Of a stretch of DNA of 10,140 bases, positions 1-7,380 are shown in pieces. The first letter of the stretch is position 1. Each line of letters opens with the position of its first letter. Location of the stretch: contig CAIQIY010000054.1 in assembly GCA_903871975.1 (NCBI GenBank), positions 1 to 10,140 of the forward strand. The letters are read 5' to 3'. This DNA comes from an uncultured Chloroflexota bacterium (lineage in GTDB: Bacteria > Chloroflexota > Chloroflexia > Chloroflexales > Roseiflexaceae). A program made the position numbers and the translations under genes. Under the pieces are notes generated by a model. The model searched no databases. It saw only the letters and a list, made by a program, of their open reading frames with translations, and had not been told where the DNA came from.

Positions 1-667
1 CGGGTGCCAGCACGACACGAGACACATCATCGGCGATGTCGATCGGGCGGCGCTGGGTCGGCCAACCACGCATCGTCAATGCCAGCCCGATGTCGGGCTC
101 ATCGCGCGCCAGTGCTTCGACCAGCGTGCCTGCAACGTGTACCTGATCGGCCAGGCCACGATAGGCGTCGATTGTGACCATGCGAGCGCTCGATCTGCTG
201 CCGATGTGCATCGTCTGTGGCGACAGCGCCGTCACCCCATTCGCCAGTGGCTGACTCACCACCCGCCAGCCGCTAGCATCGGGCATCACCGAGGTGATGG
301 ACATGCCGGGAGCTGCCGGTGGAATCGGGCGGACTGCCACGGTGATGCCACCGCTCAGCCGCACGGTCGTCGTGATTCCGGCCATCAGCGTGATGTCGCT
401 CCACGAGCGACGCCCATCGGGCATCGTCGCAACGAACCGGTGATGACCAGCGCGCATGACTGGTGACCAAGCCCGGCCATCGACCGTGACGACGGCATCG
501 GGCGGCGCCATCAGCCGAATCATCGCGTCGCCGAGCCAGAATGGGTTCCGCAGCAGGACGATGCCGAAGACAGCGAGCAGCAGCAGTGCCAGGCAATGCC
601 AGTGCCAGCGATATACCAGGCGCGCGAGCAATGCCTCGCCGTCGAAGCGATATCCGGCAATGATCAT
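1..667 (-). CDS. Membrane-anchored protein with PEGA-like domain (partial, C-terminus beyond left edge)
   Basis: The frame is open from an ATG at 667-665 to the left edge, giving 222 N-terminal residues. The start overlaps the VirB4 stop in an ATGA arrangement (664-667), which fixes the start and implies translational coupling. Residues about 25-45 form one hydrophobic segment (LALLLLAVFGIVLL), preceded by basic residues, so the rest should lie outside the membrane. Residues about 54-108 look like a PEGA-type beta domain: a VTVDG turn, then a glycine before an FVATMPDG strand, then a final strand ending TTTVRLS. The remaining 110 residues are Val/Ser/Thr-rich and probably beta-structured, and I do not recognise them. 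PEGA domains are surface or scaffold modules without catalysis. By position just after VirB4 it could be a structural ectodomain subunit of the secretion channel, filling a VirB8-like niche, but that is inference. Confidence 0.72.
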   Translation of the reverse strand, partial: MIIAGYRFDGEALLARLVYRWHWHCLALLLLAVFGIVLLRNPFWLGDAMIRLMAPPDAVVTVDGRAWSPVMRAGHHRFVATMPDGRRSWSDITLMAGITTTVRLSGGITVAVRPIPPAAPGMSITSVMPDASGWRVVSQPLANGVTALSPQTMHIGSRSSARMVTIDAYRGLADQVHVAGTLVEALARDEPDIGLALTMRGWPTQRRPIDIADDVSRVVLAP

Positions 668-2544
668 GGCGTCACCATGGCCGATGCCGCAGGGGTACCG
701 ACGATCAATCGGTGGATGGTCGGTGGCCACTGCGGTACCAGCAGCGGCGTACGACGCCCATCCGCGAGCAGCAGTGCCGTCGCGCCGACATCACGGGTCA
801 GGCGGCAGGTCGCCAGGTAACGTGCCTCTGTCTCATTCAGGCCGAGGATCGCCGCCGCACGCGCCACTGCCGCGGAGTCCCGATTCAAGCCCAGCACCAG
901 CTTGGTGCGGGCATTCTCGAGCACGATGCTCGTCGCCGCGGTCTCATCGAGGTCACCGATCGCCTGGGTGATGAGCGTCACCTTCAGGCGCAGGGCACGA
1001 CCAATGCGAAACAGCGTCGCCAGGGTTTGCGCGCCGGCGTCGGAACGCAAGATGGCATGCGCCTCGTCGAGCACCAGATGGCTCCGGCGACCGGGCGGTC
1101 GATGGAGTGCCGCCGAGACGAAGCAGTCCATCACGATGACCGGGATCAGCCGCGCGAGCATGTCGTCCTGGCTGCGCAGCAACGGTGAAACATCGAGACC
1201 AACGAGCGATCCACCAAGATTGAGCGTCGCAGGCGCATTGAACAGATCGCCGACGGTACCACGCGTGAAGAGCGTGAGCGCCCGTGCCAACCGCTCGGCC
1301 TCGTTGCCGGCATGCCGGGCGAGGCACTGCTGGACAGCACTGAATGTCGGCATCGCCTGGCTGAAGGTGATCGGATCATTGGTGATTCCATGGTCGGTGT
1401 AGGCTTGCTGAATCGCGTGTTCGAGCAGCGTCACATCAACTGCATCGATCAGCATGCCCGAGGCACGCAGCTCGCGCACGATCAACGCACGGATGAAGGT
1501 GATCCGTTGACCGAGCAGATCTTCCTCCAGCGCCATGACTTCGGCGATGCGCTCGGCGGTGAGTTGCGGCAGCGCCAGCGGGTTGATCCGACAGCCAGCC
1601 GTGCGGGAGAGCGTGATGTAGTCGCCCCCGAGCCCGGTGATCAATGGCCGATATTCCTGATACTTCGGATCCAGCACCAGGACATCCTCGTCGCCGAGCG
1701 CGATCTCCTGGGCGATCAATCCCGAGACGGCATACGTCTTGCCACAGCCCGACTCGGCGATCACCAGTGCATGCGGATTGGTCGCGCCCCAACGATCCCA
1801 GCAGATCGGCCGACCCGTTCGGGGATGCTCGCCCCAGCACAGCACGGCGGCTGGCTGATCGCCGATGCCTGGCGCGTCGATCGGCAATCCCATTGCGGCC
1901 ACGCGGGCGCTGCTGTCGTGAATCAGCCCGAGTTCGTCGTAGGCCAGCGGTAGCGAACCACGGTAGCCTTCCCATTGACGGAATGGCGGGATGCTGAGGA
2001 TGACGCCGAGCTGCGCTGCCGCGCGACGGATCGTCGCAACCCGGTCGGCGAGTTCGCCGGGCGTGGCACCGGATACCGTCAGCGCAGTGCTATAGCGCAC
2101 CAGGCGATCGATGCCGGCTGCCAGATCCCGGCGAAGCTGTGCAGCCGCCTCCATGCCCTGCTGTGCATCGGCGTCGAGATGCATCCCGGCACGTGCATCG
2201 CTCGTCAGTGTGCCGATCGCGGCATCCTCGCTGCGCGCCAACAATTGCCGCGCCAGCGCATCATCCACCGGGGTGATGCGTTGATGCACGACCACACCAC
2301 TACCGGCCAATGCCAGCCGCAGATCATCGAGCCAGGCGAGTCCCAGAACTGCCGGTAACCTGCGCACGACCAGCGTCGTGAACCAGGTATCACCGGCCAG
2401 CAGCATGCTGACATGCCGGCGATCGACGGCCATCGGCGCGAGGATGTCGGGCAGGGCTGTGTGGCCGATGATGACGCGCTGGCGCGTGCGTTCGGGCGCG
2501 ACGGCGACCATGATCGGCCGTGTGAGCGCATCGCGCAGAGTCAT
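664..2544 (-). CDS. virB4: VirB4/TraC-family type IV secretion ATPase
   Basis: This 626-residue protein is the ATP-hydrolysing motor of a type IV secretion or conjugation channel, acting at the cytoplasmic face of the membrane. A Walker A motif lies at residues 263-270 (AESGCGKT). Just after it comes LDPKYQEYRPL (291-301), a typical VirB4 signature. Walker B is HLVLDEAHAIL (489-499), and a VirB4/FtsK-like sensor stretch, LRLKVTLITQAIGDL, lies at 518-532. Residues 1-230 correspond to the middle of longer VirB4 proteins. At 626 residues it is shorter than classic VirB4 (about 800), because the extreme N-terminal domain appears to be encoded separately by the preceding gene. The ATG at 2544 overlaps that gene's TGA in an ATGA junction, and the stop overlaps the next start in the same way. 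The family call is firm; the symbol is by homology to the family only. Confidence 0.93.
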   Translation of the reverse strand: MTLRDALTRPIMVAVAPERTRQRVIIGHTALPDILAPMAVDRRHVSMLLAGDTWFTTLVVRRLPAVLGLAWLDDLRLALAGSGVVVHQRITPVDDALARQLLARSEDAAIGTLTSDARAGMHLDADAQQGMEAAAQLRRDLAAGIDRLVRYSTALTVSGATPGELADRVATIRRAAAQLGVILSIPPFRQWEGYRGSLPLAYDELGLIHDSSARVAAMGLPIDAPGIGDQPAAVLCWGEHPRTGRPICWDRWGATNPHALVIAESGCGKTYAVSGLIAQEIALGDEDVLVLDPKYQEYRPLITGLGGDYITLSRTAGCRINPLALPQLTAERIAEVMALEEDLLGQRITFIRALIVRELRASGMLIDAVDVTLLEHAIQQAYTDHGITNDPITFSQAMPTFSAVQQCLARHAGNEAERLARALTLFTRGTVGDLFNAPATLNLGGSLVGLDVSPLLRSQDDMLARLIPVIVMDCFVSAALHRPPGRRSHLVLDEAHAILRSDAGAQTLATLFRIGRALRLKVTLITQAIGDLDETAATSIVLENARTKLVLGLNRDSAAVARAAAILGLNETEARYLATCRLTRDVGATALLLADGRRTPLLVPQWPPTIHRLIVGTPAASAMVTP

Positions 2545-3206
2545 CGTTGCTCTCGCACATCGCCACCAGAGTGGCTCGGGTGCGCGGATCGCCCGATGGC
2601 GTGATCAGGATGGATGAAGCGTGCGCGCACAGGGTCTGCCAGGCGGTAGAGCATGCGGGCAGCTGCGCGTGCTGGCAATGGCTGCGGCGGCGGAACACCC
2701 TCGAGCATCGCCAGATCGTCGGCGAGGCGTCGGGCGGCAGTACCAGCGGCACGCAGGCTTGCCGCAACATCGACCGCCGGCGACACGTGACGGCGCCACG
2801 GCCACCCAGCACGACGATGATGCTCTGGCTCGACCGCAAGCGCCCAGACGACGTGCCGCCCGCGGGTCGTCACCGTGCCGCCCAGGTCATCGAGATAGCC
2901 GGCGATCTCGCCCAGGATCGCCGCACGTTGCACTGCACCATCATCGATCGCAGCGGTTTGTCGTCGGCGTAACCGGCCGGCCTGGGCGCTGGTATCCGGC
3001 GGTTCATCGAAGGTGTAGACGTCCAGTGGCGCGTCGAGTGCGCACAGCAGGCGATGATAGGCCTCACCGATGCGCGCCCGATCTCCGGGCGGCAGCAATT
3101 CCCATGCGGGGGCCCCGCCAGCGACCAGTGCTACCGCGATGCCATCGGCCCGCACAATCGCGCCGTGACCAATGGCGAGGTCAAACATGCTGCGCAATTC
3201 ATTCAT
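2541..3206 (-). CDS. TraC-type N-terminal domain protein, probable VirB4 partner
   Basis: The product has 221 residues if started at the ATG at 3206, which has a GGAGG five bases upstream (3212-3216). An in-frame upstream start at 3257 would add 17 residues but would lie deep inside the preceding gene. Residues about 10-70 (DLAIGHGAIVRADGIAVALV, then a LLPPGDRARIGEAYHRLLCALDAPLDVYTF stretch) follow the pattern of the TraC-like N-terminal domain found at the front of, or as a separate gene next to, Gram-positive-type VirB4 ATPases. The shared features are a short strand binding 'own' residues, a 'gd+..i...y..ll..ld.pl.i' helix and strand, and then a charged linker. There is no membrane segment. 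The C-terminal 130 residues are Arg/Ala-rich and helical, and include WALAVEPEHHRRAGWPW. It overlaps the PrgI-like gene by 8 bp and VirB4 by 4 bp. I infer that it sits with VirB4 at the membrane; no enzymatic motif is visible. Confidence 0.68.
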   Translation of the reverse strand: MNELRSMFDLAIGHGAIVRADGIAVALVAGGAPAWELLPPGDRARIGEAYHRLLCALDAPLDVYTFDEPPDTSAQAGRLRRRQTAAIDDGAVQRAAILGEIAGYLDDLGGTVTTRGRHVVWALAVEPEHHRRAGWPWRRHVSPAVDVAASLRAAGTAARRLADDLAMLEGVPPPQPLPARAAARMLYRLADPVRARFIHPDHAIGRSAHPSHSGGDVREQR

Positions 3207-3570
3207 CGCCGCCTCCGTATGCTGCTGGTCCAACCGGAGAGCGTGCCGCCCCGTCACTCCAGAAGGTCATCGCGGACCACTCGAGGCGCTGTACGCGGCT
3301 GATATGCCGCAGCAGCATCCATAGCACAGTGATCGCGCCGTAGCCGCGCCAGCGCGCCTCGTGCATGGCGATCCCCAGCACGGCCGGCGGGGCGACGATG
3401 CTGATGCTTTCGGTGACCGGGGTGCCAGTGATGATCAGCGCGGCGCTCAACGCCAGCGCGGCGATGGCGATGACGAAGGCGACGGTGGGTAGCCGGACAC
3501 CGGCCAGGGCGATGCTGCCGCGCACCCGCAGCGAGCGTGGCACGGCAGCACAAAGGTCGTCGTGGGACAT
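3199..3570 (-). CDS. PrgI-like inner-membrane protein of a type IV secretion system
   Basis: The product has 123 residues. The ATG at 3570 is preceded by GAGGTG (3575-3580) four bases upstream; longer readings of this frame rightward are shadows of the peptidase gene. It has a short N-terminal stretch, VPRSLRVRG, then two adjacent membrane helices (about residues 26-48, rich in Val/Ala/Ile, and 53-70), then RWRGYGAITVLWMLLRHISRVQRLEW and a hydrophilic tail. Size, the early Pro-Arg before a two-helix hairpin, and position directly before the TraC-domain and VirB4 genes match the PrgI family, which fills a VirB3-like role beside VirB4. Sequence identity to the family is not obvious by eye, so the call leans on topology and gene order. 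The stop at 3199-3201 overlaps the next gene's start. Confidence 0.66.
   Translation of the reverse strand: MSHDDLCAAVPRSLRVRGSIALAGVRLPTVAFVIAIAALALSAALIITGTPVTESISIVAPPAVLGIAMHEARWRGYGAITVLWMLLRHISRVQRLEWSAMTFWSDGAARSPVGPAAYGGGDE
3212..3216 (-). promoter_or_regulatory. Ribosome-binding site deciding the start of the TraC-domain gene
   Basis: GGAGG on the minus strand lies five bases upstream of the ATG at 3206. It sits inside the end of the PrgI-like gene and favours this start over the in-frame upstream start at 3257. Confidence 0.7.
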
Positions 3571-3578
3571 AGCGCACC

Positions 3579-3803
3579 TCAGCGAATCTGGCCACTGGCC
3601 CAGGTGACGATTGCATTCGATTGGCTGGCGATCGCCAGCAGGATGACGAATACCGCGATGTCGATTCCGGCAGCCCGTAGATCGCGTGGCGTCGAAAAGA
3701 CATGCCGTGCGAGATCGATCAACAGGAAGAACCCTCCGGCTACCGTGATGAGGTTGAGAAGCCAGGTGGTGAGTGCGGCGAACAACCCATTGAGTGATGG
3801 CAT
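3579..3803 (-). CDS. Small two-helix membrane protein, VirB2/pilin-like by position
   Basis: The 74-residue product starts at the ATG at 3803, which has the strongest ribosome-binding site in the window (AAGGAGG, 3811-3817, seven bases upstream). A longer in-frame reading to 3896 would run into the end of the peptidase gene without such a signal. Two hydrophobic helices are visible: about residues 9-30 (AALTTWLLNLITVAGGFFLLID) and 43-62 (GIDIAVFVILLAIA), joined by a short basic loop (ARHVFSTPRDLR). The C-terminus is short and polar. Small two-helix proteins just upstream of PrgI/VirB4 genes are commonly the pilin or channel subunit (VirB2/TrbC-like) of type IV systems. Here that is an inference from size, topology and place; no signal peptide or cyclisation motif is recognisable. 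It ends 8 bp before the PrgI-like gene. Confidence 0.6.
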   Translation of the reverse strand: MPSLNGLFAALTTWLLNLITVAGGFFLLIDLARHVFSTPRDLRAAGIDIAVFVILLAIASQSNAIVTWASGQIR

Positions 3804-3810
3804 CGATTTC

Positions 3811-3817
3811 CCTCCTT
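3811..3817 (-). promoter_or_regulatory. Strong ribosome-binding site
   Basis: AAGGAGG on the minus strand lies seven bases before the ATG at 3803. It is close to the full anti-16S complement and much stronger than the sites of neighbouring genes. That decides the start of the small two-helix protein and suggests it is made in excess, as expected for a repeated structural subunit. Confidence 0.8.
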
Positions 3818-3845
3818 CCAGTCGTTGCAGTGATCGGCGTGCCGT

Positions 3846-3862
3846 GGAGGAACCATCCCTCC
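3846..3862. repeat. Short inverted repeat in the 80-bp gap before the small membrane gene
   Basis: GGAGG (3846-3850) and CCTCC (3858-3862) can pair. Two further pairs toward the centre, one of them G-T, leave a 3-nt loop. The hairpin falls in the only gap of notable length (3804-3883) within the left-hand operon. No run of T follows it, so it is not a typical intrinsic terminator. It could be an mRNA-processing or stability element that separates expression of the small subunit from the large peptidase. Confidence 0.35.
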
Positions 3863-3883
3863 GGTACGATCTGGCGCCAGCGC

Positions 3884-5797
3884 TCACGTGCACCATGGCG
3901 CGCGGTACCAGTGATCACACCACCACTGCCGCAGCGCGGCCACCGCATCGCCACCGCCATAGCCGGATTGCCGTGCATGGGGTGACCAGTATGACCCAGC
4001 GCTGGCTCCACCAAATCCTGCGCCTGGTTGGTCCGGTGGCGGCAGCTGGTATGGATCGCCATCAACGACCGGCGCCTCGGTATGCGGCGATTGGCCCATC
4101 GCGCGCGGCAGGAAATCCTGTGGATCGGCGTAGTCGGTGGCGCACGGCCCGGCCACCGGTGCCGACAGTGCGCCGAGCCAGCGCTCGGTGCAGATGTCGG
4201 TTGACGCCACCTGGCCATCGGCACCGCGCAGGCGGAGCGCAAGCCGCAGGTGCGGTGCCGGCGTCTCGGCGAGATATCCGATGACGCTGTGCAGCAACGC
4301 GACCGGCTCGCCGATGGCGACTGGCGGCCCACACCCCGGAATCGTGCGCACGAGGTCATCGAAGACAGGCACCCCGGCCGTGCATGCCGCGGATGTGATT
4401 GGCTGATCTACCGGCGTACAGCCGGACTCGGGCCAATGCATGTCTGGGAATGCCGCCCGCAGGCGTGGCAGCGGCCAGATGCGGCGCATCGCATCAGCCC
4501 AACTGAGCTGGTCTGTGCGATATTCGTAGTGCCACCACTCGGGTGAATCGGCACGATCATCGATGCGTCGCCAGCCGTGTCGTTCAAGGATTGCGGTGAC
4601 ATCGACCGCGCCGATGAACAGCCGCCAGCGTCGCCCGTCGGCTACACGCCGCCATCCGGCACCAATGTCCAGGTCGATGGCGCGCCCGGCTTTGTGCCAC
4701 GAGCGAAACGCGACTCCTGGACGGGTGGTGTGAAACTCTGGTGCGCGCAGCGCATCGGCCAGGCGTGCGAGCAGATCGCGGCCGGTCTGGTGGCGCACGT
4801 CGGCGCGTGCTGCGGCGAACTGTTCGGCGGCGCTGGCACTCAGCAGCATGCCGGCGCTGGTGCCGTGGGCATTGGTGACGCCAGGCAAGGCCACGAGCGC
4901 CTCGCGGGGGCATGGTGCGACCGGCTGAAATGACTCGAAGCGCGCGCGGTGCCTGGCCTGTCGCGCGACCGGCGTTGGTGACGGACAATCGACTGCATCG
5001 CAGGCGGATGCAGTTGGGGTCACCGTCGGCGGCGGCGCGATCAACCTGGCACGGAAACGCAGCGCGACGTCCGCGACGCGACGATTCTGCGGCGCCGGGG
5101 TGCTCCAGCTGATGCTCGCGCGGCCATCAATCGATGGCGGATCTTCGGCGATCCAGCCACGCCATCCATCGTCGCGCTGCGCCCAGCTGACGCTGGTGAC
5201 ACAGCGCACCGGCCGGTCGTAGGCATAGGTCACCGTCGCGTCGCTGAGAGCACGTATCACAAAGGTGACCGGAGCATCGCAGCGCGTCGTCAGCCACGCG
5301 GGGCTCAGCGTGGGCTGACGCACGCCACCGAGCGGTGCGTACGGAGTGTCATGCTCGCCGGTGCTGATGCGCCCCTGGAGTTGTACGTGCAGCAGATAGG
5401 GCTGAAGTCCGCCGTACTCCAGGATGATGCCCGCACCCTCGTTCTCGAGATGCACCACGACATCCGCCGATGGATCCAGCGGATCACGCCACCCGATGTC
5501 ACGCACATCGGCATCGATCGCCGCGACCACCGGACAGCCGGCACAGAAGCCCGCACCGCTCACCTCGATGGCCTCGTGGAACCAGGGTGCGCCGCCTGAT
5601 GCCGGCTGAATCCAGCCAAAGGGCTGCGAGACCGTCCAGCCCGTCGCTCGATACCCGGGGTCGGGCGCTATGGGCCAGACCAACGTGGTCGTCTGGAAGA
5701 TCGCTCCCAGCGCACCACAGCCGCATGCCAGAGCCGTGAGCACCGCGATCATGACGACGACCATCACGCCGGGGTGGTTCGGTCGACCGGTTCCCAT
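3884..5797 (-). CDS. Exported two-domain peptidase-like protein: degenerate M23 (LytM-like) plus M15 (VanY/DacY-type)
   Basis: The 637-residue product starts at the ATG at 5797, with GAGGTG (5803-5808) five bases upstream. An N-terminal hydrophobic segment (residues 11-35) is a signal anchor or signal peptide. Residues about 52-185 resemble an M23 domain (VSQPFGW; FHEAIEVS at the usual HxGxD site; CPVVAAIDADV; YLLHVQL). The metal-binding Asp is replaced by Glu and no HxH motif is present, so this domain is probably inactive. A Pro/Thr-rich linker spans about 253-283. Residues about 300-430 form an M15 domain with a perfect SxHxxGxAxD (S366, H368, G371, A373, D375) and ExxH (E420, H423), so it should be an active zinc carboxypeptidase or endopeptidase cutting peptidoglycan peptides. 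Residues about 490-570 again look like the end of an M23 fold. Fourteen cysteines outside the membrane segment suggest disulfides. In context it would be the VirB1-like wall-opening factor. Confidence 0.85.
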   Translation of the reverse strand: MGTGRPNHPGVMVVVMIAVLTALACGCGALGAIFQTTTLVWPIAPDPGYRATGWTVSQPFGWIQPASGGAPWFHEAIEVSGAGFCAGCPVVAAIDADVRDIGWRDPLDPSADVVVHLENEGAGIILEYGGLQPYLLHVQLQGRISTGEHDTPYAPLGGVRQPTLSPAWLTTRCDAPVTFVIRALSDATVTYAYDRPVRCVTSVSWAQRDDGWRGWIAEDPPSIDGRASISWSTPAPQNRRVADVALRFRARLIAPPPTVTPTASACDAVDCPSPTPVARQARHRARFESFQPVAPCPREALVALPGVTNAHGTSAGMLLSASAAEQFAAARADVRHQTGRDLLARLADALRAPEFHTTRPGVAFRSWHKAGRAIDLDIGAGWRRVADGRRWRLFIGAVDVTAILERHGWRRIDDRADSPEWWHYEYRTDQLSWADAMRRIWPLPRLRAAFPDMHWPESGCTPVDQPITSAACTAGVPVFDDLVRTIPGCGPPVAIGEPVALLHSVIGYLAETPAPHLRLALRLRGADGQVASTDICTERWLGALSAPVAGPCATDYADPQDFLPRAMGQSPHTEAPVVDGDPYQLPPPDQPGAGFGGASAGSYWSPHARQSGYGGGDAVAALRQWWCDHWYRAPWCT

Positions 5798-5806
5798 CGC
5801 GTCACC

Positions 5807-7048
5807 TCACGCGCTCGGTACGTTGCGGCGCGGTGGCGGAGCAGGCAGGTTGCGGCGCGGCGGCGGCGGTGGTGGTGGTGCCGGCACGGGCGTCATGGCA
5901 CGGTGGCCGGCGTGGCGCAGTGCTGCAGCGCTGCGGCGCGGATCACCATCGGGCGACGCTGTCGCCATGGCGAAGGCGCCAGCCATGGGTACGCTGGGGC
6001 GCACTGCCGCACCTCGATGCTCGATGCCACGGCGCGTCGGCCAACCCTGACGGATCAGCGCCCCGACACGTGCGGTTGCCGCTCGACCTGGCAGCCAGGC
6101 CTCGCCACCCAGCGCCAGTGCAAAGATCGCCGCACTCGCCGCCAGCGCACCGAGCTGCCCCGATACGTCGTCGGCTGGTGCCCGCGTCACTGCACCGAAG
6201 CAGGCTGCGCCGACACCCAGGCAGCCGACCCACACGCTCTGCTGCAGCAGCGTGTCACCGAGCCGGGCGAGCCAGGTTCCAAAGTGCGGTGCCGTTGCTC
6301 GGTCGATCAGCAGCGCTGCCGCCAGTGGGGCAACGCCGATCAGAAGTGCCAGCATGACGATGCGCAGCAAGGCACGAATGAGCAGCAGACCGACGACGAT
6401 CAGCAGGGTCAGCGTGGTGAGCTCGAGACCGATGCTCAACTCTGCTGCCACGGGGCGCTGCCAGATCATCTGCTCGAGTGCATCGGCCGGCAAGAGCGCA
6501 CGATGCACTTCGTTGAGGGCATCGAGCGCCAATGCGATGAACGACTCGCCTGCATAGATGCCTGCGAGCGCCGCACTTCCGTGGACGGTGAGCGACCGTG
6601 CCTCGTGAACCAGGTCACCTGGTCCGTCGACGATCAGCCGACCGATGCGCACCAGCAGCAACAGCCCTACCAGTGCGCCGGCGATCGGCTGGACAATGTC
6701 CCACAACTGCTGGACCGCGGCCCCCAGCGCGCCTCCACGATCGAGAAACAGTGCCGGCGGCGTGCAGAGGATGATCCCCAGCTGGCCACATGCCGGATCC
6801 GGATCGATCAGGCTGAGCAGCGCAGCAAAGATCACCCGCAACGTCTCGTTGATGCTGGCAAGCATGCCGGCAGCGATGCCCATGCCGGCATCAAGGACCC
6901 AGTTTCCGACTACCAGTTCGCGGTCGAGCCAGACCCAATCGTCGCCCACAGCCTGCCAGCGACCGCTGGTTGCCTGAGCAGCTGCCGGCGCCACCGCTGC
7001 ATGGATTGCCAGGATGCCACTGCATTCACCCATCATCATCGGTCGCAT
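5807..7048 (-). CDS. VirB6/TrbL-like polytopic membrane protein
   Basis: The 413-residue product starts at the ATG at 7048, with GAGGTG (7053-7058) four bases upstream. The N-terminus (GILAIHAAVAPAAAQA) could be a signal sequence. At least six hydrophobic stretches follow: about residues 54-80, 118-140, 156-176, 207-247 (long enough for two helices, with LIVVGLLLIRALLRIVMLAL), 267-286 and 298-318. The topology, and the central LLLIRALLRIVMLALLIGVAPLAAALL stretch with its Pro-Leu-Ala turn, match VirB6/TrbL proteins, the polytopic channel subunit of type IV systems. The C-terminal 95 residues are hydrophilic, Arg/Ala/Pro-rich, and end in a proline-rich tail with a repeated PPPRRN unit. The gene ends 9 bp before the peptidase gene and overlaps the upstream HTH gene by 13 bp. 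The family call rests on topology and gene order. Confidence 0.74.
   Translation of the reverse strand: MRPMMMGECSGILAIHAAVAPAAAQATSGRWQAVGDDWVWLDRELVVGNWVLDAGMGIAAGMLASINETLRVIFAALLSLIDPDPACGQLGIILCTPPALFLDRGGALGAAVQQLWDIVQPIAGALVGLLLLVRIGRLIVDGPGDLVHEARSLTVHGSAALAGIYAGESFIALALDALNEVHRALLPADALEQMIWQRPVAAELSIGLELTTLTLLIVVGLLLIRALLRIVMLALLIGVAPLAAALLIDRATAPHFGTWLARLGDTLLQQSVWVGCLGVGAACFGAVTRAPADDVSGQLGALAASAAIFALALGGEAWLPGRAATARVGALIRQGWPTRRGIEHRGAAVRPSVPMAGAFAMATASPDGDPRRSAAALRHAGHRAMTPVPAPPPPPPPRRNLPAPPPRRNVPSA
5822..5885. repeat. Low-complexity repeat coding the proline-rich tail of the VirB6-like protein
   Basis: Two 18-nt copies (5822-5839 and 5849-5866, one mismatch) lie 27 bp apart, so the repeat unit is nine codons (PPPRRN plus three residues). 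A run of GGC/GGT triplets next to them encodes seven prolines in a row. The tail is in frame in the VirB6-like gene and probably varies in length between strains. Confidence 0.75.
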
Positions 7049-7380
7049 CGTTCACCTCGCTCCCGCGCACATACCGTACTGGCAGGCATCGCCGATGCTC
7101 CACCTGCGAATGTGCGACGGGCATGCGGCATTGCAGCGCGTTCCATCAATGGTCGACCTGGCAAGCGTCGCAGCAGCGCTTCGAGCGTGGTGCGCTCGAT
7201 GTAGTACGCGCCATCCCAGCATTCTGCAGCGACGTAGCCATCACGCACCCAGAGCAGCATCGTCTCGGGAGTGACACGAAACAGATACGCAGCATCGCGC
7301 AATGAGAGCCATACCGCATCACGGCGCAACTGTGCGCTCAGTAGCCCGATCCAGTACTTCTGCGTCTTCATCGGCACCAC
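7036..7380 (-). CDS. Small helix-turn-helix DNA-binding protein (excisionase/MerR-like fold), second of a pair
   Basis: The product has up to 114 residues. Residues about 24-72 (WLSLRDAAYLFRVTPETMLLWVRDGYVAA, then GAYYIERTTLEALLRRL) match the winged-helix 'lslreAA.llgVsp.tl..wvrdG.lpa' pattern of HTH_17/excisionase-like and MerR-like proteins, which bind DNA as regulators or recombination directionality factors. In-frame starts are GTG at 7380, GTG at 7377 and ATG at 7371. A GGGAG motif lies four to seven bases before the two GTGs, so one of them is likeliest. The gene overlaps the end of the other HTH gene by up to 62 bp and the VirB6-like gene by 13 bp. The C-terminal 40 residues are basic and unstructured. 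Given its place at the front of the secretion operon it probably regulates it, but excision control cannot be excluded. Confidence 0.72.
   Translation of the reverse strand: MVPMKTQKYWIGLLSAQLRRDAVWLSLRDAAYLFRVTPETMLLWVRDGYVAAECWDGAYYIERTTLEALLRRLPGRPLMERAAMPHARRTFAGGASAMPASTVCARERGERCDR

Noticed and set aside
3571..4359. Upstream extension of the PrgI-like frame into the peptidase gene
   Set aside because: Only the last 124 codons have a protein-like pattern and a ribosome-binding site; the rest is a shadow of the peptidase and small membrane genes.
5774..7204. Long plus-strand open frame of about 476 codons
   Set aside because: It is antisense to the VirB6-like gene; its product is Gln/Arg/His-rich with no hydrophobic or domain pattern, typical of a GC-rich shadow frame.
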